Translations under genes and position numbers: made by a program
Shown here: one piece after another, positions 40,533 to 49,317 of the stretch
Layout: every line of letters begins with the position of its first letter
Position numbering within the stretch: the first letter of the stretch is position 1
The notes under the pieces: model-generated
What the model was told of the DNA's origin: nothing
Database searches by the model: none
Seen by the model: only the letters and a program-made list of their open reading frames with translations
Source: CBDCDJ01 sp965215355
GTDB lineage: Bacteria > Deinococcota > Deinococci > Deinococcales > Trueperaceae
DNA length: 64,000 nt
Assembly: GCA_965215355.1 (NCBI GenBank)
Contig: CBDCDJ010000007.1
Location: 930,001 to 994,000 of the forward strand
Direction: 5' to 3'

Positions 40533-41597
40533 CTAGTTCGCGTCCGCGTCCGGGTTGTAGCGCAAGAAAGCCGGGATGTCGTAGTTGCTCGGGTCGTAGG
40601 TGCGGCCCCCGGCGACGGCCTTGAGCTGGCTGGGGCGCAACACCTTCATCTGCGGGTGGTGGTCGAACCCCGCGGCGATGACGGTGACGCGCACCTCGTC
40701 GGCGGCGGCCTCGTCGTAGGTGACACCGAACAACACCTCCACGTCGTCGACCTCGGTGGCCTCGCAAATGCGCTCGACGATCTCGTTGGCGTCGAACAGG
40801 GTGAGGTCTTCGGAGCCGGTGATGTTGATGAGGAGTTGGCGCGCGCCTTCGACGCCCCTTGCCAAGAGCGGGCTGTGGGTGGCGGTGTTGGCCGCCTCCT
40901 CGACGAGCTTTTCACCGCGCCCGCCGCCGATGCCCATGAGGACCGTGCCCGCGCCGGACAGTAAACTCCGCACGTCGGCGAAGTCGACGTTGATGAGCCC
41001 CGGCATGTTGATGACGTCGCTGATGCCGCGCACGCCGTGGTAGAGCACCCGGTCGGCCATGCGGAACGCCTCGCTGAGTTTGGACTTTTTTTCCAAGGCT
41101 GAGAGCAAGCGTTCGTTTTCAACGACGATTAAAGCGTCGACTTTGTCTTCCAACTTGCGCAAACCCTCTTCCGCTTGGCGCATCCGGCGCGGGCCTTCGA
41201 ACTTGAAGGGGGTGGTGACGACCGCGACGGTGAGCGCGCCGAGTTCCCGCGCCACCTCCGCCACGACCGGCGCGCTGCCCGTCCCGGTGCCGCCGCCCAT
41301 CCCGGCGGTGATAAAGACGAGGTCGGAGCCGCGCAGCGTTTCGCCGATGCGGTCGCGGTCTTCGAGAGCGGCTTTTTCGCCGATTTCGGGGTTGGCCCCC
41401 GCGCCCAAGCCCTTGGTGATGTGGTCACCGAGCTGGATGCGCGTGTCGGACAGGTTCGTCGCCAGGACTTGCGCGTCGGTGTTGGCGGCGATGAATTCGA
41501 CGCCCTGCAAGCTGGACTCGATCATGCGGTTGACGGCGTTGTTGCCGCCGCCGCCCAAGCCGATGACGCGGATGATGGCGTTGTCTGTGTGGTTCAT
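40533..41597 (-). CDS. ftsZ: Cell division protein FtsZ
   Basis: Tubulin-like GTPase that forms the division ring. 354 residues: GLGGGGNNAVNRMI near residue 13, the GTP loop GGGTGTGSAP at 101-110, and the synergy-loop region with NVDFADVRSLL. The C-terminal peptide YDIPAFLRYN, which binds FtsA and other partners, is present after only a short linker. GGGAG precedes ATG 41597. It is the last gene of the dcw cluster and is separated from ftsA by a 90-bp structured gap. Confidence 0.99.
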   Translation of the reverse strand: MNHTDNAIIRVIGLGGGGNNAVNRMIESSLQGVEFIAANTDAQVLATNLSDTRIQLGDHITKGLGAGANPEIGEKAALEDRDRIGETLRGSDLVFITAGMGGGTGTGSAPVVAEVARELGALTVAVVTTPFKFEGPRRMRQAEEGLRKLEDKVDALIVVENERLLSALEKKSKLSEAFRMADRVLYHGVRGISDVINMPGLINVDFADVRSLLSGAGTVLMGIGGGRGEKLVEEAANTATHSPLLARGVEGARQLLINITGSEDLTLFDANEIVERICEATEVDDVEVLFGVTYDEAAADEVRVTVIAAGFDHHPQMKVLRPSQLKAVAGGRTYDPSNYDIPAFLRYNPDADAN

Positions 41598-41650
41598 GGT
41601 GTGCTCCCTTTTACGGTCTCGAGGCGTGAGGTTTGATCGAACGCGAGAAA

Positions 41651-41682
41651 CATCTGTGAGTAAACTACAGATGATACCTCTG
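41651..41682 (-). repeat. Overlapping hairpins with GTATCAT unit in the ftsA-ftsZ gap
   Basis: CATCTGT (41651-41657) pairs with ACAGATG (41667-41673); the latter is also part of CAGA-TGATACC-TCTG (41668-41682), a unit related to those in the tRNA spacer and RNase P RNA. The two hairpins are mutually exclusive, so the element could switch or protect ftsZ message. Confidence 0.55.
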
Positions 41683-41687
41683 AATCA

Positions 41688-42935
41688 CTAAAAGAAATCT
41701 TTCAAAAGACTGCGGGCCCTGGAAATAAGCGTGTTGAAGCCTTCGGACGCCGGCCCCGACCCGGCCGGGCGGGTGCGGCGTCCGGGTTGCGGGTGCCAGT
41801 GCTGCATCCCGTAGCGCACCAGGCCGACGGCGGTAGCGTGCGCCGGACTCGCCACCACGTCGGTCAGCCCCGAGACGCCGTGCGGTTTGCCGGTGCGGAC
41901 CGGCAAGCGGAAACGGTCGGTGGCGACCTGGTCGAGCCCCGGCATGAGGGACGCCCCGCCGGTGATGACGACGTTGCCCGCCAACAGTTCCAGCGCCCCC
42001 ATGCGCTGCTCGATGTTCTGCTTGACGAGGTCCAAAATCTCGATGACGCGCGGGCGGATGACCTGGGCGAGTTCGAAGGTGGTCAGCGACGTGGTGAAGT
42101 TCGGGTTGGCGACTTCCAGGATGACCTCTCTGTCCGCCATGTCGGGGATGGCGACCCCGTAACGTTTTTTGACCCGCTCGGCTTCGTCGGGGGGAATGCG
42201 CAGCAGTTGCGAGATGTCCTGGGTGATGTGGTCGCCGCCCAGGGGGATAACGGCACTGTGGGCGAGCGTGCCGCGGCGGAACACGCCCACGTCGGTGGTG
42301 CCGCCGCCGATGTCGATGAGCAGGGTGGTGACTTCACTCTCGCCCTCGTCGAGCACGGCCAAACCCGAGGCGAGTGCCTGGACGACCATACCCTCGACCT
42401 CGACGCCTGCATCTTTCGCACAGCGTTTCAAGTTTTGCAGCGGCCCCTGCGCCCCGGCGATGATGTGGACGTCGACTTCCAGACGCACGCCCGACATGCC
42501 GACCGGGTCTTTGATGCCCTCGTTGCCGTCGACCACGTATTCCTGCGGGATGACGTGGATGAGGTCCATGTTGGCTTCTAAAGGCACGGCTCGAGCGTTT
42601 TCGATGGTGCGTTCCACGTCGCCGGGCAAGATTTCTTGACCGCGCCGAATCGCGGCCATGCCGTGGCTCGTCAGGGCTTTGAGGTGGCTGCCCGCCACGC
42701 CGAGCCAGGCGCTCTCGACCTCGACGCCCGCCACCCGTTCGGCCGCGGCGATGGACTGCCGCACCGAGGCGATGGTGCGCTCCAAATTCACCACCACGCC
42801 CTTGCGCAGGCCGTCGCTCGGCACGGTGCCCTCGCCGATGATGTCCAACACGCCGTCGCTGGCGATTTCGCCGATGACGGTACAGATTTTGGTCGTACCG
42901 ATGTCGAGTCCGACGATGATGCGTTCGTCAGTCAT
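41688..42935 (-). CDS. ftsA: Cell division protein FtsA
   Basis: Actin-like membrane tether for FtsZ, 415 residues. Phosphate-1 motif IVGLDIGTTKICTVIGE (residues 7-23), phosphate-2 LLIDIGGGTTDVGVF (about 205-219), SHLKALTSHG in the 1C region, and the C-terminal amphipathic membrane helix (LISRARSLLKDFF). Its start overlaps ftsQ by 8 bp. Transcribed just before ftsZ, as in most bacteria. Confidence 0.98.
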   Translation of the reverse strand: MTDERIIVGLDIGTTKICTVIGEIASDGVLDIIGEGTVPSDGLRKGVVVNLERTIASVRQSIAAAERVAGVEVESAWLGVAGSHLKALTSHGMAAIRRGQEILPGDVERTIENARAVPLEANMDLIHVIPQEYVVDGNEGIKDPVGMSGVRLEVDVHIIAGAQGPLQNLKRCAKDAGVEVEGMVVQALASGLAVLDEGESEVTTLLIDIGGGTTDVGVFRRGTLAHSAVIPLGGDHITQDISQLLRIPPDEAERVKKRYGVAIPDMADREVILEVANPNFTTSLTTFELAQVIRPRVIEILDLVKQNIEQRMGALELLAGNVVITGGASLMPGLDQVATDRFRLPVRTGKPHGVSGLTDVVASPAHATAVGLVRYGMQHWHPQPGRRTRPAGSGPASEGFNTLISRARSLLKDFF

Positions 42936-43551
42936 GTGCTGCGCTCACTCCCCAGGGATAAACGGCTGCGCGCGTCCCTTGTTGACTTAAAAAGCTCGCC
43001 CAGTTCGCTGATAGCGCGTCAACCGAGGGTGTAAAAACTTCAGTTGTGGCAAGCTGAATCGTAAATCCTGCTGGCGAGTAGCTTAACACCTCAGGCTCGA
43101 AGTCTGCCAGTTGGCGCAAAAGCTCGAAAGCCTCTTCGACGCGCGCTTCGCCCCAGCCCGTTACCGTGATAAGCCCGTCCTGCTCGTCTTTTGTCGGGTT
43201 CGGCAACAGCGTGCCGTCGAGAGCGTAAACGGCCCCACCGACCTTCACGGCAGGAACGCGCTCCACCACCGTGACGGCGACGGTGTCGGGCCAGTGCCGG
43301 TAAACGCGGGCGCTTGCAATCCACGGGTCTTGCACGAGTTCATCGACGCGGCTTCTGATAATCCAAAAAAACGGGTCGCCCGGCTCGGTGTTCGCCAAGC
43401 TCATCACCTCGGCCGAGCTGTAGTGCCGGTTGCCGATAGTTTCGACCCGGTCCAGGGTCGGGTAGAAGCGGCTGCCGACCATCACCGAGAGCAGCAGTGC
43501 GAGCACGCCCACCATCCACCTGCGCCGCGTTTTCGCTCGTCGCGTGGTCAT
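42928..43551 (-). CDS. ftsQ: Cell division protein FtsQ/DivIB
   Basis: 207-residue bitopic division protein. A short basic cytoplasmic tail (MTTRRAKTRRRW), one membrane span (residues 13-32, MVGVLALLLSVMVGSRFY) and a POTRA domain beginning VETIGNRHYSSAEVMSLANT. ATG 43551 overlaps the murB stop (ATGA); the longer frame to 43575 lies inside murB. It connects early and late divisome proteins (FtsL/FtsB). Confidence 0.92.
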   Translation of the reverse strand: MTTRRAKTRRRWMVGVLALLLSVMVGSRFYPTLDRVETIGNRHYSSAEVMSLANTEPGDPFFWIIRSRVDELVQDPWIASARVYRHWPDTVAVTVVERVPAVKVGGAVYALDGTLLPNPTKDEQDGLITVTGWGEARVEEAFELLRQLADFEPEVLSYSPAGFTIQLATTEVFTPSVDALSANWASFLSQQGTRAAVYPWGVSAAHD

Positions 43552-44396
43552 TCCGCGAACCCCCACAGCTGCCACTCGAGTTCGAGCGGCACTTCGACCT
43601 TGGTTTGGATGAGGCGGGTCAGCTCGAGCACGTCTCGTGCGCTCGCCCGGCCCATGTTCACGACGAAGTTGCCGTGCTCTTGCGCCACCGCCGCGTCACC
43701 GACGCGCGAACCCTTGAGCCCCGCCCGGTCGATGAGCCGGCCCGCGCTGTCGCCGGGCGGGTTTTTGAAGGCGCACCCCGCCGACTTGACTTTGGGTTGG
43801 CCTTTGCGGGCGGCGTCGACCTGGGCGAGCCGGGCCGCGACTTTCTCAGGTGTGGACGGCGTGAGTTTGAGCCGCGCCCGCGTGACGACTGCGCCGGGCG
43901 GTAAGGCGCTGTGGCGGTAACTCAAACCGAGCGCGTCGGCCGGTAGGCGCTCCGCGGAGCCGTTCACGAACACCTCGACCTCTTGCAACGTGTCGCTCAT
44001 CTCGCCGTAGCGGGTGCCCGCGTTCATGGCGACCGCGCCGCCCAAGACCGCCGGAACGCCGAGGAGGCCCTCGAGCCCGGACAATCCCGCCGCCGCCGCC
44101 CGGCGCACCAGTCCCGGCAACGGCGTGGCCGCACCGAGCCACATCTCGCTCTGCCCCGCGAAGTCGCTCAGGCTGTTGTAGGCCCGGCCCAATTTCACGA
44201 CCCGCTCGGGGACGCCTGCGTCGGCTATGAGCAGGTTCGACCCGGCCCCGATGACGCGGTAGGGTTCGGCGGTCGCCTCGCGCAAGTCTCGTTCGCTTTG
44301 CGCTTCCCACAACTCGGCCGGGCCGCCGACGCGCAAGGTCGTGTAGGCCGCGAGGTCGACGAGGCGGTACAAGGCGGTGTCTTCAGCGCTTGGCAT
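43548..44396 (-). CDS. murB: UDP-N-acetylenolpyruvoylglucosamine reductase MurB
   Basis: FAD-dependent reductase that makes UDP-MurNAc, 282 residues, a type II (short) MurB. FAD-binding segments TTLRVGGPAELW, YRVIGAGSNLLIAD and GLEGLLGVPAVLGGAVAMNA GTRYGEM; the C-terminal AGCAFKNPPGDSAGRLIDRA GLKG carries the catalytic Ser/Glu region. It overlaps murC by 14 bp and ftsQ by 4 bp. Confidence 0.97.
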   Translation of the reverse strand: MPSAEDTALYRLVDLAAYTTLRVGGPAELWEAQSERDLREATAEPYRVIGAGSNLLIADAGVPERVVKLGRAYNSLSDFAGQSEMWLGAATPLPGLVRRAAAAGLSGLEGLLGVPAVLGGAVAMNAGTRYGEMSDTLQEVEVFVNGSAERLPADALGLSYRHSALPPGAVVTRARLKLTPSTPEKVAARLAQVDAARKGQPKVKSAGCAFKNPPGDSAGRLIDRAGLKGSRVGDAAVAQEHGNFVVNMGRASARDVLELTRLIQTKVEVPLELEWQLWGFAE

Positions 44397-45786
44397 GAAC
44401 GCCTTCCGGGACGGGGGGCGGGCTCGAGACGAGGTCGGCGGCGACGCGCCACACGTCGCCCGCGCCCAGGGTGATGACGAGGTCGCCCTCTTGCAGTGAC
44501 GCCCGCAGGTAACTCTGCGCCGAGGCGAAGCTGTGGTAGCTTGCCGTCTTGCCCGCCGCCTTTAAGCGCTCGACGATTTTGTGCGGCGACACGCCGGGAA
44601 TCTCGGCCTCGCCCGCGGCGTAGATGTCCAGCACGAGGATTTCGTCGGCTATTGATGCCGCGTCGGCCAGGGCGGGCCAGTGGCGGGCGGTGCGTACCCA
44701 GCGGTGGGGTTGCAGCACGGCGCGCACCCGCCGGCCGGTGTTTCGGGCGGCGGTGAGGGTCGCTTTGACTTCGGTCGGGTGGTGGGCGTAGTCGTCGATA
44801 ACGAGCGCGCCCGACACGTTGCCCCAGCGCTGCCAGCGCCGCCCGACGCCGCCGAAACCGGCCAGGGCGGCGGCCGCCGTCTCCACGGCGGTGCCCGACA
44901 AGTGCGCGGCGACGAGCGCCGCGGCGGCGTTCTGGACGTTGTAGCGGCCGGGGATGGCGAGTTCGACCGCCACGCTGTGCCCCTCCGGCGCGGTGAGGGT
45001 GAAGGTGCTCGAGTCCGGTGCCAGCTCGAGGTCCCGAACGCGGTAGTCCGCCCCTGCCGCCAAGCCGTAAGAAACCGCGTTCGGCCCGCCGACCAGGGCT
45101 TGCAACCCCGGCCAGTCGCGGCAGTAGACGACCTGACGCGCTTTTTGGGCAAACTTTTTCGTCGCCGCCTCCAGGTCGGCCAGGCTCGCGTGGTAGTTGC
45201 GGCGTTCGCTGTAGTCCCCGGCGACGTGGTCGTCTTCTAAGTTGGTAATCACCGCGACGTCGGCCGTTAAGTGCGCAAAGCCGGGGTCGGACTCGTCGAC
45301 CTCGGCGACGAGGTGCGGGCCGCCGCCGTAACGCATCACGCCTTCTAAGAGCGGCAGCGTCGCGCCGAGTTGGACCGACGGGTCGAGCTTCGCCATCACG
45401 AAAATCGTCGCGAGCATTCCCGAGGTCGTGCTCTTGCCGTGCGTGCCCGTCACCGCGACCGCGCGGCGTTTTTCGAACAGGTCGGCCAACAGCTCGATGC
45501 GTTTGATGCTTTTGACGCCGAGCGTCTGCGCCGCCTCGATTTCCTCGAAGCTGTTGAGAATCGCCCCATTGGGCACGGCCATCGTGCTGACGAGAACATC
45601 GACGCCTTCGAGGTGGTCGGGCGAGTGGCCCACCGCGACCGAGATGCCTTCGACGCGTAGCCGCTCGACGCTCGGCCCCAAGGTGCTGTCGCAGCCGGAC
45701 ACGCGGTGGCCGTCGGCGTGGTACCAGCGCGCCAGACCGCTCATGCTGATGCCGCCGATGCCCATAAAGTGCAGGTGGGGTTTCAT
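44383..45786 (-). CDS. murC: UDP-N-acetylmuramate--L-alanine ligase MurC
   Basis: ATP-dependent ligase adding L-Ala to UDP-MurNAc, 467 residues. HFMGIGGISMSGLA at the N-terminus, the ATP loop AVTGTHGKSTTSG (111-123), VAEVDESDPGFA and the C-terminal VIDDYAHHPTEVKATL domain. ATG 45786 overlaps the murG stop (ATGA). It is in its usual place between murG and murB. Confidence 0.98.
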   Translation of the reverse strand: MKPHLHFMGIGGISMSGLARWYHADGHRVSGCDSTLGPSVERLRVEGISVAVGHSPDHLEGVDVLVSTMAVPNGAILNSFEEIEAAQTLGVKSIKRIELLADLFEKRRAVAVTGTHGKSTTSGMLATIFVMAKLDPSVQLGATLPLLEGVMRYGGGPHLVAEVDESDPGFAHLTADVAVITNLEDDHVAGDYSERRNYHASLADLEAATKKFAQKARQVVYCRDWPGLQALVGGPNAVSYGLAAGADYRVRDLELAPDSSTFTLTAPEGHSVAVELAIPGRYNVQNAAAALVAAHLSGTAVETAAAALAGFGGVGRRWQRWGNVSGALVIDDYAHHPTEVKATLTAARNTGRRVRAVLQPHRWVRTARHWPALADAASIADEILVLDIYAAGEAEIPGVSPHKIVERLKAAGKTASYHSFASAQSYLRASLQEGDLVITLGAGDVWRVAADLVSSPPPVPEGVHAKR

Positions 45787-46880
45787 AAGGACCCCTGGGG
45801 CCGCGGGCTCGCCGACTGGGTACGGCCTTGCAACACGCTTTCGACGAGGTTGACGACCGCGCCCGCCGCACCCTGCGGGGAAAGCGCTCGAGCCGCCTCA
45901 CTCGCCCGCACCAAGGTTTCTGGCTGCAGGGCGCGGTGCCAAACGTCGCTCAAACCGGTCAGACGGCTTTCTTCGACGACCCAGCCCGCGCCCGCCGCGG
46001 CGACGGTACAAGCGTTGTGCCGTTGGTGGTTCTCGGCCGAACTCGGCAGCGGCACCATGACAACCGGCACGCCGTGAAAAGCCGCCTCGGACAGCGTGCC
46101 GACGCCCGCCCGCGTGATCGCCAAGTCGGCGGCCGACCAGGCCAGCGTCGCGTCGACATAGCCGACGGTGTGGTAAGTGGCCAGGTCTCGAGTCCGCTCC
46201 TCGACTTGCGCTTCCCACCGACGGCCCGTGCTGTGCAGTACGACTCCGCCTTCTCTGAGATTTCTAAATGCCGCGGGCACCGCCTCGTTCAGCACGACCG
46301 AGCCCTGCGAGCCGCCCATGACAAAGGTGAGTAGGCCGGTTGCGGGCAAGTTCAGACGCGCTCGAGCCTCGGCTTTGTCGACCCGTTCTTCGCGCACCGG
46401 AAACCCGGTCACGACGACCTTTTTCGCACGCGGCAGGTGAGAGACCGCCGCGCGGTGCGACACCGCAACCGCCGCGGCCCCACTGGAGAGCCATCTTGTG
46501 ACCTTGCCGGGGTAGGCGTTGCCCTCGTGCAATATATAAGGAACGTTTAAGAGCCGCGCCGCCGCCAAACCGGGAAAGCTCGCAAAGCCGCCGAAACCGA
46601 TGACGATGGCGGGCTCGAGCCGCTTCACCAGTTGAACCGCTTGCGCTAGACCTTTAACGGCTTTGAAACCTTGCCGCGGGTCGGGGCGGGAACGGTCCCA
46701 CTTGCCCGTCGCCACGCCGTGAAACTCGAACCCCGCCTCGGGTACCGCGCGCGCTTCCATGCCGTCCGCGCCGCCCAAGAAAACGGGCTGGCACCCCCTG
46801 GCCCGCGCCTCGTCGGCGACGCTCAAAGCCGGATAGATGTGCCCCCCGGTCCCGCCGGTGGCTACCAGGATGCGAGTCAT
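45783..46880 (-). CDS. murG: Lipid II synthase MurG (GlcNAc transferase)
   Basis: GT-B glycosyltransferase that converts lipid I to lipid II at the inner membrane face, 365 residues. VATGGTGGHIYPALSVA at the start, HEGNAYPGKVTRWLS, the C-terminal nucleotide-binding GGSQGSVVLNEAVP and TRAGVGTLSEAAFHGVPVVM VPLPSS. ATG 46880 overlaps the ftsW stop; the same frame stays open far upstream only by chance. Confidence 0.98.
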   Translation of the reverse strand: MTRILVATGGTGGHIYPALSVADEARARGCQPVFLGGADGMEARAVPEAGFEFHGVATGKWDRSRPDPRQGFKAVKGLAQAVQLVKRLEPAIVIGFGGFASFPGLAAARLLNVPYILHEGNAYPGKVTRWLSSGAAAVAVSHRAAVSHLPRAKKVVVTGFPVREERVDKAEARARLNLPATGLLTFVMGGSQGSVVLNEAVPAAFRNLREGGVVLHSTGRRWEAQVEERTRDLATYHTVGYVDATLAWSAADLAITRAGVGTLSEAAFHGVPVVMVPLPSSAENHQRHNACTVAAAGAGWVVEESRLTGLSDVWHRALQPETLVRASEAARALSPQGAAGAVVNLVESVLQGRTQSASPRPQGSL

Positions 46881-47929
46881 ACCGCCACCCCTTCGGCTTT
46901 CGCCTGCCGGTAAGCGCTGTGCAGAAAGCCCATCGCCACCGACACCGACACGAGGCTGTTGAAACCGTAGCTCACAAAGGGCAATACCACCCCCGTGACC
47001 GGCAACAAGCCCGAGGCGACCAGCAGGTTCAGAGCGGCTTGCGCGCAGATATACGTCGTCGCGCCCGCCGCCAACAAACTGCCCGGGCCGGCCAAGGCCG
47101 CGGCGATGCGCAGCCCGCGCAACGCCAGGATGAGGTACAAACCCACCAGCGCCGCCACCCCGCTCAAGCCGAGCGCGGAGGCGACCGAAATGGCGACCAT
47201 GTCGGTGTGCGCCTCCGGCACCGACAGGGGTCGCCCCGGCCCGATGCCGAAAAAGCCCGCCTTGACGAGGGCGCGCTGCGCCTGCCGGGGTTGGTAGCTG
47301 ATGGTGTCGGTTTGCGCCTGCTCGCCGCGCATGTCGGCGTAGGCCGCGAAGCGCTCGCCGATGTAGCCGTACTGACTCAAGTAAGGCCCGGCCACGAGCG
47401 TTGCGATGATGGCGGCGGCCGTGGTGATGCTCGCCAACCGCCAAAAGGTCGTCCCCGCCGCGATCATGATGGCGAAGGCGAGCGCGAACACGAACAGCGC
47501 CGTGCTCACGTTCGGCTCGGCGACGATCAAGCCGGCGGCGATGCCGATGACGACCATCGGCCGCCAAATCTGCCAGTTGCCCAGGTGGTTGTGGAAAAAC
47601 GCCGTTAAATAGGCGATGACGGCCACTTTCATAAACTCCGAGGGCTGAATCGTCCCGAAGCCGAGCGAGAGCCAGCGCTTGCTGTCGCTGCCCGCGGGCG
47701 AGATGCCGATGACCAGCACGAGTGCGAGCAGCAACAGCACGCTCACGTAGGCGAAGGGACTCAGTTTGACGATTGTTTTGGGCTTGAGGCGCGACACCAC
47801 CCCCACGATGACCAGGCCGAGACACAGGTTGAAAAGTTGCTCCGGCCAACTTTCCGGCTGACTCGCCGCCACCCCGAGGACGCCCAACATGCCGAGGGTG
47901 AGCTGGACGAAAACTAGCGGTAAGTCCAT
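46877..47929 (-). CDS. ftsW: Peptidoglycan glycosyltransferase FtsW
   Basis: Polytopic SEDS-family lipid II polymerase of the divisome, 350 residues with about ten membrane spans. Recognisable segments: FGTIQPSEFMKVAVIAYL, KRWLSLG, and the C-terminal LPFVSYGFNSLVSVSVAMGF. GGAGG lies 4 nt before ATG 47929; the gene overlaps murD by 16 bp. Its partner transpeptidase is the FtsI encoded at the head of the cluster. Confidence 0.96.
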   Translation of the reverse strand: MDLPLVFVQLTLGMLGVLGVAASQPESWPEQLFNLCLGLVIVGVVSRLKPKTIVKLSPFAYVSVLLLLALVLVIGISPAGSDSKRWLSLGFGTIQPSEFMKVAVIAYLTAFFHNHLGNWQIWRPMVVIGIAAGLIVAEPNVSTALFVFALAFAIMIAAGTTFWRLASITTAAAIIATLVAGPYLSQYGYIGERFAAYADMRGEQAQTDTISYQPRQAQRALVKAGFFGIGPGRPLSVPEAHTDMVAISVASALGLSGVAALVGLYLILALRGLRIAAALAGPGSLLAAGATTYICAQAALNLLVASGLLPVTGVVLPFVSYGFNSLVSVSVAMGFLHSAYRQAKAEGVAV

Positions 47930-49317
47930 GTGTCCTCCGCCCCGGTTTCTAAACCGTTCGTTTCCGCAGGCGCAACCCCCGGAGACGCGACCCGCAAAGT
48001 TTCGACCACGTGCCGAAACACGGCGGCGCGCTCGCGGTAGTCCGCGAACTGGTCGAAGGACGCGCCCAAAGGAGCTAGCAGCACCGTGCCCTGACCGCCG
48101 TGGTTTGAGCGTAAAACCTCGAGCCCCCGCGAGCAAGCGCACCTCAGAGCTGTTTCGCCGTCCGTTTCAGCGCAGACCGCCGTGGCCGTCACCCCGTCAA
48201 AAAACGTTGCAAACCTGCGCCCCGCCTCGCCCACGCCCACGACGAGCTTCACTTTTTGCCGCACGAGCGGGCGCAACTCGGCTAAGTCCGCGCCCTTGTC
48301 GACGCCGCCGACTATCCAGACGACGGGCTCCGGCGTCGCCTCCAGGGCCGCCCGTACCGCGAGCGTACGCGTGGCGATGGAGTCCTCGACGAAGTGAACA
48401 TCGCCTATTTTGCCCGCGGGGGCGTAACGGCCGGGAACGCCGCGGAAGTTTTTGAGACCCGCGGCGACGCCCTCACGACTTACCCCCAGTTCGTGCGCCG
48501 CCAAAGCCGCCGCGAGCGCGTTGCCCCACTGGTGGCGGCCTTGCAGGGCGAGGTCGGCGGTCTCGAGCAACTTCTCGCCGTGCAAATGAAGCGTGTTTTC
48601 CTTGAGAAATGCCGCGGCGGTGTCAGTAAGCGAAAAACCTTGCGTGCGCGCCGCACTCCGCGCGGCCCACTCTTTTAACAGGGGGTCGTCCGCGTTGTAA
48701 ACCAGCAGGTCGGCTGAGGTCTGGTTGCGGGTAACCGCGCGTTTGGCCTCGTGGTACGCCGCCACGCTGCCGTGCCGGTCTAAATGGTCGACGCCTAAGT
48801 TGAGAACCACGGCGACGCGCGGTTTGAGCGTTGGGCAGCGCTCGAGCTGGAACGACGACAATTCGGTCACGAGCGTGCGGCCCGGCGCGGCGACTGCGGC
48901 CAGGGCCGGGTCGATGTTGCCCCCCGCCACGGCGTCCAGGCCCGCCCCTTGCAACACGTCGGCGAGGAGGCGCGTCACCGAAGTCTTGCCCGCCGTTCCG
49001 GTAATCCCAACGATGGGCGCTTTGAGCGTGCGGTAAACCCACTCGACCTCGCCGATAGTCTCGAGGCCCCGTTCACGGAGCGCCACCAAATCTGCATGGT
49101 TGTAAGGCACGCCCGGCGCGGCGATACAAACGTCGACGTTTTCAGTCAAAGGGTCTCGCGTGACCTCACCGCCCAGCTTCTCGACCTCAATTTTATCGGT
49201 TGCGGACAAGCGGTTGTCGAAGGCGACGACGCTTTGGCCTTGCCGCGCCAGCAACTTGGTCGCGGCCAGGCCGCTCCGGCCGAGACCGTAGACGAGCACC
49301 CTCGAGCCGTCTTTCAC
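47914..49317 (-). CDS. murD: UDP-N-acetylmuramoylalanine--D-glutamate ligase MurD
   Basis: Adds D-Glu to UDP-MurNAc-L-Ala, 467 residues. VLVYGLGRSGLAATKLLA (8-25), ATP loop GITGTAGKTSVT (104-115), ELSSFQLERC, VLNLGVDHLDRHGSVAAYHE AK, and the C-terminal VWIVGGVDKGADLAEL. GTG 49317 overlaps the mraY stop (GTGA). The in-frame stretch upstream to 49374 lies within mraY. Confidence 0.97.
   Translation of the reverse strand: MKDGSRVLVYGLGRSGLAATKLLARQGQSVVAFDNRLSATDKIEVEKLGGEVTRDPLTENVDVCIAAPGVPYNHADLVALRERGLETIGEVEWVYRTLKAPIVGITGTAGKTSVTRLLADVLQGAGLDAVAGGNIDPALAAVAAPGRTLVTELSSFQLERCPTLKPRVAVVLNLGVDHLDRHGSVAAYHEAKRAVTRNQTSADLLVYNADDPLLKEWAARSAARTQGFSLTDTAAAFLKENTLHLHGEKLLETADLALQGRHQWGNALAAALAAHELGVSREGVAAGLKNFRGVPGRYAPAGKIGDVHFVEDSIATRTLAVRAALEATPEPVVWIVGGVDKGADLAELRPLVRQKVKLVVGVGEAGRRFATFFDGVTATAVCAETDGETALRCACSRGLEVLRSNHGGQGTVLLAPLGASFDQFADYRERAAVFRHVVETLRVASPGVAPAETNGLETGAEDTWTYR

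Noticed and set aside
44225..45901. 558-residue reading frame on the minus strand over murC
   Set aside because: Arg/Pro/Gly-rich translation typical of an out-of-frame shadow; the true MurC frame has all motifs.
45783..47849. Apparent 688-residue fusion containing MurG
   Set aside because: The part before ATG 46880 is an out-of-frame reading of ftsW; MurG starts at 46880, overlapping the ftsW stop.
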